A DNA stretch of 64,000 nt from SHZL01 sp963708905 (GTDB taxonomy: Bacteria > Pseudomonadota > Gammaproteobacteria > Xanthomonadales > SZUA-36), in contig CAVPUV010000052.1 in the NCBI GenBank assembly GCA_963708905.1, positions 1 to 64,000 on the forward strand, in the 5' to 3' direction. The notes under the pieces are model-generated. The model was given only the letters and a program-made list of their open reading frames with translations, was not told the origin of the DNA and did no database searches. A program made the translations under genes and the position numbers. Below are positions 41,863-49,293 of the stretch, piece by piece (the first letter of the stretch is position 1; the number at the start of each line of letters is the position of its first letter).

Positions 41863-42441
41863 ATGAAATCGAGACAGGCAGGCAATAGCAAAGTATGGGT
41901 TCTGGTAGCAGTGCTGGCGGCTGCCATCGGCGCCGTATTGTATGTTGGTGGGATCTTTCCACCCGACGAACAAAATGTATCAGGCACGATTGTTCCGGCA
42001 GAGCGCTATCGCGCCAACCAGATCACCAGTGATGACGTAGTCCTGGGTGATGAAGCGGCTTCAGGGTCGGACTCAACCCAGACCGAGCAGCTTGATGAGA
42101 GTGCCGGGCTTGGTGGCAGAGGCCTGGACGGCAAGGGTCTGGATGGCAAAGGCCTGGACGGCAAGGGTCTGGACGGCAAGGGTCTGGACGGCAAGGGTCT
42201 GGATGGCAAAGGCCTGGACGGCAAAGGCCTGGATGGCAAGGGTCTGGACGGCAAGGGTCTGGATGGCAAGGGTCTGGACGGCAAAGGCCTGGATGGCAAG
42301 GGTCTGGACGGCAAAGGCCTGGACGGCAAGGGTCTGGATGGCAAAGGCCTGGACGGCAAGGGTCTGGACGGCAAAGGTCTGGACGGCAAGGGTCTGGATG
42401 GCAGAGGCCTGGATGGCAAGGGACTGGACGCTACTAGGTAG
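41863..42441 (+). CDS. Membrane-anchored GLDGK pentapeptide-repeat protein
   Basis: 192 residues from ATG at 41863. A short basic N-terminus and one membrane helix (VWVLVAVLAAAIGAVLYVGG) are followed by a 60-residue acidic linker and then 20 tandem five-residue units (19 GLDGK, one GLDGR; 42121-42420) of 15 bp each. The repeat does not fit the A(D/N)Lxx beta-helix consensus. It would be a long, flexible, glycine-rich periplasmic chain with alternating Asp and Lys. The reading frame ends just after the array; another frame continues with RDLDGTGRDGLSNG, suggesting a one-base shift near 42430. No function is known to me. Confidence 0.75.
   Translation: MKSRQAGNSKVWVLVAVLAAAIGAVLYVGGIFPPDEQNVSGTIVPAERYRANQITSDDVVLGDEAASGSDSTQTEQLDESAGLGGRGLDGKGLDGKGLDGKGLDGKGLDGKGLDGKGLDGKGLDGKGLDGKGLDGKGLDGKGLDGKGLDGKGLDGKGLDGKGLDGKGLDGKGLDGKGLDGRGLDGKGLDATR
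42121..42420. repeat. Perfect 15-bp tandem array, 20 units
   Basis: Exactly 300 bases of GGYCTGGAYGGCAAR units. Variation is almost entirely synonymous (GGC/GGT, GAC/GAT, AAG/AAA), apart from one AGA. Because the unit is a multiple of three without stops, several frames on both strands are open across it. Confidence 0.95.
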
Positions 42442-42550
42442 GGATCTGGACGGCACGGGTCGTGATGGCCTGAGCAACGGCTAGAACCAAGAGACGACAA
42501 AACAAACTGATAGTCTCTCAGAAATATTTAGTGTTCGATGGAACGTCGTA

Positions 42551-42580
42551 GCCGCCGGTTTTTGACCGGCGGTTTTTTTG
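42551..42580 (+). terminator. Rho-independent terminator
   Basis: CCGCCGGT, loop TTTTG, ACCGGCGG, then seven T. It is a textbook intrinsic terminator after the repeat-protein gene. Confidence 0.9.
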
Positions 42581-42698
42581 TGCGTGCAAAGAGCATCATT
42601 CTCTGACAGGTGAAAGGTTCTGTTCCCGCAACCTGTCTGTGTACGCGGATTGTATTTGATATGATGCCAACCAGCTCAAACTGAGGGAGTCCAGGGAT

Positions 42699-45638
42699 AT
42701 GCGAAGCATACTGTTTATGGTTCCTGTGCTGGTTCTATTTACAGCAGGTGCAAGGGCAGATGATTCGATAGACCTGGATATGATCGAGACCGAGGATCTT
42801 CGACTGGTTTATCTGGATCCACAGAGCACTTATCTGACCCCACATGTGATCCGCAGTTTCCACAATTCCCTTGAGTTTCATCGCAACGTCTTCAACTGGG
42901 TACCCTACGAAAAAACCACGGTGATGTTGCGGGATTACAGCGATGAGGGTAATGCCACGTCCTTTTCCTCGCCACGCAATATCGTTCTGGTCGAGGTTTC
43001 GCCGCTGGATCACACTTTTGAGACCTTTCCGTCGGTCGAGCGCATCTACATGCTGATGAATCATGAGTTGGTGCATCTCGCCACTGTTGACGGTTGGAAT
43101 GGCACGGACCTTAAATGGCGGCGTTTTTTTGGTGGCAAGCCGTGGGCTACCGGGGAGCATCCAGAATCCGTTCTTTATGCCTATTTGACAGCGCCGCGCA
43201 ATGCTGCGCCACGCTGGTACTTTGAAGGCAGCGCGGTATTCATGGAGACCTGGATGTCGGGTGGTATCGGCAGGGCGCAAGGCGCCTACGATGAAATGGT
43301 TTTCCGCGCCATGGTGCGTGACGATGCGCCTTTCTACAGTAACTTGGGAATCGTCTCCGAGGGCACCCATATCGATTTCCAGACCGTGACCAGTGCTTAT
43401 CTTTATGGCACACGATTCATGAGTTACCTGGCCCATAGCCGCTCACCGCAACAGGTGATCGAATGGCTGAGCCGGGGGGAAGACAGCAAGCGCTATTACT
43501 CGGACCAGTTTCAACTGGTTTTTGGCGAGCCTTTGGAAGCAGTATGGAATCAATGGATTGAATTTGAACATCAGTTCCAACGCTCCAACCTGGAATCCGT
43601 GCGGCAGTATCCATTGACCCAAGGCCAGGCTCTTGTCACTCAGGCTTTGGGTTCAATTTCGCGTTCATTCGTGGATGAGCAGGCTCACACCATGGTGGGC
43701 GGCTATTATTATCCTGGCGTGGTTGCGCACATCGGTGTGATGTCACTGGACGATGGCAGCCTGCGACGACTGGTTGATATCAAAGGGCCGATGAAATACA
43801 AAGTGACCCATACTGCGTACGACGCCAAGACAAAAACTCTTTTTTATACCGCTGACAATGCTCGTCAGCGTGACTTGATGGCGATCGATGTACCCAGCGG
43901 CAAAACCCGTATGCTCGGGGAAAACGTACGTATTGGAGACCTGGCATTTAACCCGGCGGACGATTCGCTCTGGGGATTGACCCACGTGAACGGAATCGTA
44001 ACCCTGGTGGGGATTCCGGCACCCTATGAAAAATTGGTCGAGGTACACGCCTGGCCATATGGCTTGGTTATGACCGATCTCGACATTTCTCCTGACGGTT
44101 CCCTGTTATCAGCCACGATGGAGGACGTCAGCGGCAACCAGTCATTACAGATATTTCGCATTGATGATCTGCTGGAAGGCAACGTGGAACCCGCGGACCA
44201 GTTTGATTTTGGCCGTGCGATCCCCGAGGGCTTTGTGTTCTCTCCGGATGGCCGTTACTTGTTCGGTAGCGCCTATTACACCGGGGTTTCAAACATTTTT
44301 CGTTATGAAATCGCCAGTGGGGAAGTTGAAGCCGTGAGCAATGCCGAGACCGGTTATTTTCGGCCTATTCCCCTTAGTGACGGTTCCCTGATTGTGTTCG
44401 AGTACAGTGGCCAGGGCTTCATTCCGACCCGCATTGACCCAGTGCCATTGCAGGACCTGGGAACGATCGCTCTGCTAGGCAACGAAATCGTCAAAAAACA
44501 TCCGGTAGTGCGGGACTGGGCTGTTGGCTCGCCGGCGGATGTCAAGCTGGATACGCTGATCACCCACCAAGGCAAGTACATCCCGCATCGCGAGCTCGAA
44601 TATGCCTGGGGTTACCCCATCATCGAGGGTTACCTCAATGGTGTCGCGGCGGGCTGGAGTTTTACATTGCAGGACCCGCTGGTATTCAACACATTGCGGG
44701 TAGACCTTTCCTACAGCTTGGACAGCTCAATCAGCTCCGGTCAGCGTTGGCATGCCGACGTGGAATATCAGCACCTGGATTGGCGTTTTCGTTACTGGCA
44801 CAATGACGCTGATTTTTATGATCTTTTTGGTCCGACCGAACGCAGTCGTAAAGGAGATGCCTTCATCATCGCTTACGATACGCCCGTGATTTTTGATCTT
44901 CCGCGACGAATGGATTTCAATGCGGAGCTGGCTTATTACACAGGCCTCGATACCTTACCGGGAAACCAGAATGTGGAGTCGGAGTTCACCGAACTTTGGT
45001 CTGCGCAAACTGGCCTGAAATACACCGATACAAAAAAATCCCAGGGTGCGGTGGATCATGAGAAAGGGTATCAATGGGACGTGGTGACTTACCTCGACCA
45101 TGCCAATGGCACCAGCTTTGCAAAATTGCGCGCAGGGTTCGATTTCGGTTTTGCCCTGCCACTGAAGCATTCTTCGATCTGGTTGTATAACGCCGCTGGA
45201 ATTGCCGACGGCAATCGTGACAAATCCCTGGCCAACTGGTACTTCGGCGCGTTCGGCAACAATTATGTCGATGACCGCGAAGTGAAGCGTTACCGCGAGT
45301 ACTCCAGTTTCCCGGGATTTGAAATCGACCAGATTGCCAGTCAGAATTTTGCCAAATCCATCGTTGAATGGAATCTTCCGCCCATGCGTTTCAAGAGTAT
45401 GGGAACTCCAAGTTTTTACCTTACTGATTTGCGTTCCGCGGTATTTGTCGGTGCTTTGGTGGCAGACATTGGCGATGGGCAATTTGAGGAGGTTTATACC
45501 AGCGTTGGCTTGCAGATCGATCTGGAATTTACCGTGGTGCATCGTTTGCCGATGACGTTGTCGTTAGGGTATGCCCGAGGTTTTAACGATGGCAACAAAA
45601 TCGACGATGAGTTCATATTCTCATTGAAAATTCTTTGA
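42699..45638 (+). CDS. Secreted gluzincin-like protease with propeller and barrel-like domains
   Basis: 979 residues. A signal peptide (SILFMVPVLVLFTAGARA) precedes a metalloprotease-like domain with HELVH at residues 122-126 and the third ligand glutamate in FEGSAVFMETW (E176), the M1/M48-like MA pattern. A TolB-like propeller occupies about residues 330-620. The C-terminal ~330 residues are alternating aromatic strands (WRFRYWHNDADFYDLFG, YTDTKKSQG) resembling an outer-membrane barrel of the bacterial surface antigen type, though it ends in LKIL rather than phenylalanine. It is inferred to be a surface-anchored peptidase. Terminator upstream, so it has its own promoter. Confidence 0.72.
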   Translation: MRSILFMVPVLVLFTAGARADDSIDLDMIETEDLRLVYLDPQSTYLTPHVIRSFHNSLEFHRNVFNWVPYEKTTVMLRDYSDEGNATSFSSPRNIVLVEVSPLDHTFETFPSVERIYMLMNHELVHLATVDGWNGTDLKWRRFFGGKPWATGEHPESVLYAYLTAPRNAAPRWYFEGSAVFMETWMSGGIGRAQGAYDEMVFRAMVRDDAPFYSNLGIVSEGTHIDFQTVTSAYLYGTRFMSYLAHSRSPQQVIEWLSRGEDSKRYYSDQFQLVFGEPLEAVWNQWIEFEHQFQRSNLESVRQYPLTQGQALVTQALGSISRSFVDEQAHTMVGGYYYPGVVAHIGVMSLDDGSLRRLVDIKGPMKYKVTHTAYDAKTKTLFYTADNARQRDLMAIDVPSGKTRMLGENVRIGDLAFNPADDSLWGLTHVNGIVTLVGIPAPYEKLVEVHAWPYGLVMTDLDISPDGSLLSATMEDVSGNQSLQIFRIDDLLEGNVEPADQFDFGRAIPEGFVFSPDGRYLFGSAYYTGVSNIFRYEIASGEVEAVSNAETGYFRPIPLSDGSLIVFEYSGQGFIPTRIDPVPLQDLGTIALLGNEIVKKHPVVRDWAVGSPADVKLDTLITHQGKYIPHRELEYAWGYPIIEGYLNGVAAGWSFTLQDPLVFNTLRVDLSYSLDSSISSGQRWHADVEYQHLDWRFRYWHNDADFYDLFGPTERSRKGDAFIIAYDTPVIFDLPRRMDFNAELAYYTGLDTLPGNQNVESEFTELWSAQTGLKYTDTKKSQGAVDHEKGYQWDVVTYLDHANGTSFAKLRAGFDFGFALPLKHSSIWLYNAAGIADGNRDKSLANWYFGAFGNNYVDDREVKRYREYSSFPGFEIDQIASQNFAKSIVEWNLPPMRFKSMGTPSFYLTDLRSAVFVGALVADIGDGQFEEVYTSVGLQIDLEFTVVHRLPMTLSLGYARGFNDGNKIDDEFIFSLKIL

Positions 45639-45707
45639 AAAAATATCTGGAATCAACTTTGCCCCTGCAACAAAAGGGTGGCTTGATATTGCAACTGAGG
45701 TATGCCG

Positions 45708-46718
45708 ATGCTGTATGACATCCTGGCCCGCGCTCCGGTGGGCCTGCTGCCAGTCGTCATATTCCTGGGTGTGCTGGTGTACATGGACAGTTACAAGCTG
45801 GTGCGGCTACATGCCGTACTGTGGGTCATTACGCTGGGTGGCGCCACGGCGGTGGCCAGTTACTTCGTCAACGGCGTCCTGATCGAGCGCAGCGGCTTCG
45901 ATTTCCTGCAATATTCACGCTACATTGCGCCGCTGGCCGAAGAAACCCTGAAAGGAATAGTGATGGTGTATTTGTTCCGCACCAGCCGCATCGGTTTCCT
46001 GGTGGATGCTGCCATCTTCGGTTTTGCGGTTGGCGCAGGATTTGCCGTGGTGGAAAATTTCTATTACCTCTACTCCGGTGCCGGAACCAACATGGGTGTC
46101 TGGATTGTGCGTGGATTCGGTACCGCCATCATGCACGGCGGTGTGACCGCGCTTTTCGGCGTGTTGGCGCAAACCCTGACCGAACGCAGCATGAAACTCC
46201 ATTTGATGTATTACCTTCCCGGACTGTTGCTGGCTTCCGTGCTGCATTCCATATTCAACCATTTTCCAGGATCCCCCATATTGGCCACCTTGGGCACACT
46301 GATGGTGCTTCCGGCCGTCTTCTATCTGATATTCAACCGCAGCGCGCACGCCATGCATGCGTGGCTGGAGATAGATTTCGATGCCGATACAGAATTGCTG
46401 GAGCTGATTAATTCCAGTGATTTCCATGACAGCAAGATCGGTGTGTACCTCAATGACCTGCGTACCAAGTTTGCCGGCCCCGTGGTGGTGGATTTGCTGT
46501 GTTACCTGCGTATCTATACCGAGTTGGCCGTGCGCGCCAAGGGCGTGTTGCTGATGCGGGAAAACGGGCTCGATGTACCGGTGGGTGAACGCACCCGGGA
46601 AAAATTCCAGGAATTGCACTACCTGGAAAAAAGCATCGGCAAGACCGGTATCCTGGCGATGAAACCCTTCCTGCAGATGGAGCGGAAGGACTTATGGCAG
46701 ATGAACGTGCTGGAATAA
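45708..46718 (+). CDS. PrsW-type intramembrane protease
   Basis: 336 residues from ATG at 45708 (ATG at 45702 also possible). Eight or so membrane helices; the catalytic EExxK motif is in LAEETLKG (glutamates near residues 78-79), with GFAVGAGFAVVENFYYL and LASVLHSIFNHF as the further conserved motifs. PrsW cleaves anti-sigma factors within the membrane. Its nearness to an ECF/anti-sigma operon invites the idea that it acts on that anti-sigma, an inference. A cytoplasmic C-terminal tail of about 120 residues is longer than in PrsW itself. Confidence 0.85.
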   Translation: MLYDILARAPVGLLPVVIFLGVLVYMDSYKLVRLHAVLWVITLGGATAVASYFVNGVLIERSGFDFLQYSRYIAPLAEETLKGIVMVYLFRTSRIGFLVDAAIFGFAVGAGFAVVENFYYLYSGAGTNMGVWIVRGFGTAIMHGGVTALFGVLAQTLTERSMKLHLMYYLPGLLLASVLHSIFNHFPGSPILATLGTLMVLPAVFYLIFNRSAHAMHAWLEIDFDADTELLELINSSDFHDSKIGVYLNDLRTKFAGPVVVDLLCYLRIYTELAVRAKGVLLMRENGLDVPVGERTREKFQELHYLEKSIGKTGILAMKPFLQMERKDLWQMNVLE

Positions 46719-46738
46719 AAGTCTTGCAGACAAAATAG

Positions 46739-46819
46739 AGATTTGGGGTCAGAGTAAAAATTACCGAGATTTGCCGAGATTTGGGGTCATACCCGAATTT
46801 TTACTCTGACCCCAAATCT
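46739..46819. repeat. Inverted-repeat element with GGGGTCAGAGTAAA ends
   Basis: A 24-bp left arm (46739-46762) and the right arm 46796-46819 are perfect reverse complements around a 33-bp centre. The outer 14 bases match the element at 32403. It lies between two convergent genes and could also terminate transcription both ways. Confidence 0.8.
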
Positions 46820-47193
46820 TACAGGTGATAGGGGTCCAGACCAGGGATGTCCTTGAAGCCAAGCCCAGCCTGCCTGAGCTGGGTTTGCAGGGTACCCTGT
46901 TTATAAGCGTCAAACGTAGCGGTGGCGCCGCCGATATACTTGCCGCCAATAAAGATTTGTGGAATCGTCGGTGAGCCTGTATGTGCTTTCAGAACCGCGC
47001 GGATGTTTTCACCGTGGTTGTTTTCCAGGAATTCCCCTGTATCCAGATCTATGGCGCGGTAAGGCACTGCAATCGCGGCAAACAGCTTGCGCACCGCCCA
47101 ACAGAACTCACACCACTCCACGGCGAACATCACCAGAGGTTGTTCCGGGTTGGATATCGCGTTATGGAAAAAGTTGTCGGCTTCCTGGTTCAA
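46819..47193 (-). CDS. Glutaredoxin-like protein
   Basis: 124 residues. VEWCEFCWAVRKL holds the CxxC dithiol, GSPTIPQIFIGG the cis-proline loop and IGGATATFDAYKQG the glutathione-binding end. It is about 35 residues longer at the N-terminus than simple glutaredoxins. It reduces disulfides with glutathione. Convergent with the PrsW gene and divergent from add. Confidence 0.88.
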   Translation of the reverse strand: MNQEADNFFHNAISNPEQPLVMFAVEWCEFCWAVRKLFAAIAVPYRAIDLDTGEFLENNHGENIRAVLKAHTGSPTIPQIFIGGKYIGGATATFDAYKQGTLQTQLRQAGLGFKDIPGLDPYHL

Positions 47194-47339
47194 GTCTTGT
47201 TCCCTGAGGTTAGCGCCACTGCCGTTGAAAGAAAAAGGATTATAGACGGGATTTCCGCGGCGGCGGTAATCACGGCCATCCAGGGTGAATTACTCGCATG
47301 ATTGACTTGTCTGCTGGCTGTAACCAAAATCACCGCCAC

Positions 47340-48365
47340 ATGAATCAGGTAGCCAACATCGATCCCGCTTTACCCTTATGCGACTTGCACCGTCACCTCG
47401 ATGGCAGCATACGCCTGCAGACCGTTCTCGAACTGGCGCAGCAGCATGGCATTGACTTGCCGGCGCAAACACCTGAAGCGCTGAGGCCCCACATCCAGGT
47501 GGTTGGCGCCGAGTCCGGACTGATGGAGTTTATCGCCAAGTTCCGTTATCTCAGTGAGGTGCTGGTAGACGCGGAGGCTTGCCGGCGGATTGCGCGCGAG
47601 AACGTCGAAGACGCGCTGCATGAAGGCATCGATTATATCGAATTGCGCTTCAGCCCCTGGTTCATGGCGCAGGCACACCAACTGGATCCGGCCGAAGTGG
47701 TGGCGGCAGTGATCGATGGCACGCGGGCGGGTGAAATGGCCACCGGAGTCAAAGCTCAATTGATCGGGATTCTCAGCCGCACCTATGGGCCAGATACCTG
47801 CACGGTGGAACTCGACGCGCTGTTGACGCATCGGGCAGGATTGGTGGCACTCGATCTGGCCGGTGACGAAAAGAACTTCCCGGCCAGCTTGTTTCGCGAG
47901 CATTTTCGCCGTGCTCGCGACGCCGGTTTGCATGTCACGGTGCACGCCGGTGAAGCCGATGGAACACACAGTATCTGGTCAGCCATTGAAGACCTTGGTG
48001 CGGAACGCATCGGCCATGGCATCAGGGCCGTGGAAGATATACGTCTGATGGATTATCTGGCGGAGAAGGGTATCGGGATCGAGGTTTGCCTGACGTCCAA
48101 TGTTCATACCAGCGCGGTGACCGATCTGGCCAGTCACCCCGCGCGGCAGCTGTTGCAGCATGGGATGAAGATCAATCTGAATACCGATGATCCCGGCATC
48201 AGTGGTATCGACCTGGCCCATGAGTACCAGGTTGCCGCTCCCCTGGCCGGCCTGGACTCCGCCATGTTGCGGCAAATTCAGCTCAATGCCATGGATATGG
48301 CGTTCCTCAGTGCAGCGGATAAATCATCCCTGAGGGCGCGGAAAAGGGCGGCAGCTCATTTGTGA
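47340..48365 (+). CDS. add: Adenosine deaminase
   Basis: 341 residues from ATG at 47340 (ATG at 47298 also possible). Zinc ligands in DLHRHLDGSIR, the VHAGEAD motif, RIGHGIR and NTDDPGISG with the catalytic aspartates match adenosine deaminase. It converts adenosine to inosine in purine salvage. Length is normal. Confidence 0.93.
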   Translation: MNQVANIDPALPLCDLHRHLDGSIRLQTVLELAQQHGIDLPAQTPEALRPHIQVVGAESGLMEFIAKFRYLSEVLVDAEACRRIARENVEDALHEGIDYIELRFSPWFMAQAHQLDPAEVVAAVIDGTRAGEMATGVKAQLIGILSRTYGPDTCTVELDALLTHRAGLVALDLAGDEKNFPASLFREHFRRARDAGLHVTVHAGEADGTHSIWSAIEDLGAERIGHGIRAVEDIRLMDYLAEKGIGIEVCLTSNVHTSAVTDLASHPARQLLQHGMKINLNTDDPGISGIDLAHEYQVAAPLAGLDSAMLRQIQLNAMDMAFLSAADKSSLRARKRAAAHL

Positions 48366-48398
48366 GCATGGCGCGATGGTCCCGCCTGGGAGGCCGTG

Positions 48399-49229
48399 TC
48401 AGAGCAGAAACGGACCCAGACGCGGCCGCTGCAGCCAGTTTTCCGGCAACCACCTGGAGCTGGATTCGGCAAAGTGCATGGTGAAGGCGTGGCGGGATTT
48501 TTCGGAACGGTTGGGCGAACTGTAGTGCGGCATATGGTCATTGAAAATGACCAGGCTGCCCGCCGGCACTTCCACCGCCAACGTTTCTGTTTCTTCCGGC
48601 CAGGGCGTGTCACCCACCTGGCGCAATTCACCGTGCTGCGCCAAGTGGTCATATTCGTAGATGTCGCGCAGCGGGCTGTGGTGCCCGCCGGGTTGCACCC
48701 ACAGGCAGCCGTTGTCGCGGCGCGCATCTTCCACTGCCACCCAGAAACCGACCCCCGAAGAAGGTGCGGTGATCAGGTAGCTGGCGTCCTGATGCCAGCG
48801 CACTTCACCGCCGATGTGGGGTTGCTTGAAGATGTACATGCTTTGCCACAGCTGCGGTGACTGGTAGCCGAGTTCTTGCAGCAGGTCGGCCAGAATGGCT
48901 TGCCGGCAGAACGCATTGAATGCCGGATCGAGATCGTGCAGGGCGTGTCCGATCTTGTTGATGGCCAGTGCTTTCGGCCGCAGCAGCCGGCCGCTGTCGT
49001 CGAGCGCATCTTCCTCCAGGAAACAATGAATGGCCTCGGCTGATGCGACGAAGTATTGATCACGCCCGCGGTCATGATCTTTGGTGGTGAACACGCTGCG
49101 CTGCTGTTCGATGTCGAAATCGTCGACAATGCGCAGCGCAGCCGCACGGATGGAAGCCAGGGCTGACGCGGGGATGATGGACTCCACCACCGCGAAACCA
49201 TTGCGCTCGTAGTCAGTTTTCAGGTCCAT
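48399..49229 (-). CDS. Phytanoyl-CoA dioxygenase family protein
   Basis: 276 residues. WHQDASYL supplies the HxD iron ligands; the second histidine and the oxoglutarate arginine lie in HYSSPNRSEKSRHAFTMHF. PhyH proteins are iron(II)/2-oxoglutarate oxygenases with varied small-molecule substrates. The substrate here is unknown and no pathway neighbours are present. Confidence 0.88.
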   Translation of the reverse strand: MDLKTDYERNGFAVVESIIPASALASIRAAALRIVDDFDIEQQRSVFTTKDHDRGRDQYFVASAEAIHCFLEEDALDDSGRLLRPKALAINKIGHALHDLDPAFNAFCRQAILADLLQELGYQSPQLWQSMYIFKQPHIGGEVRWHQDASYLITAPSSGVGFWVAVEDARRDNGCLWVQPGGHHSPLRDIYEYDHLAQHGELRQVGDTPWPEETETLAVEVPAGSLVIFNDHMPHYSSPNRSEKSRHAFTMHFAESSSRWLPENWLQRPRLGPFLL

Positions 49230-49293
49230 GTGTTTTCATCTTTTGATTCAGCGCACTATGCCAAGGGACCTCTGTATGGTCAATATACGAAAT

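Noticed and set aside
42121..42420. CRISPR-like regular array
   Set aside because: The units are contiguous with no unique spacers and are in a coding frame.
42006..42500. Long open frames on both strands across the GLDGK array (for example PSRPLPSRPLP repeats)
   Set aside because: They follow automatically from a stop-free 15-bp repeat. Only the plus-strand frame has a start, ribosome context and membrane anchor.
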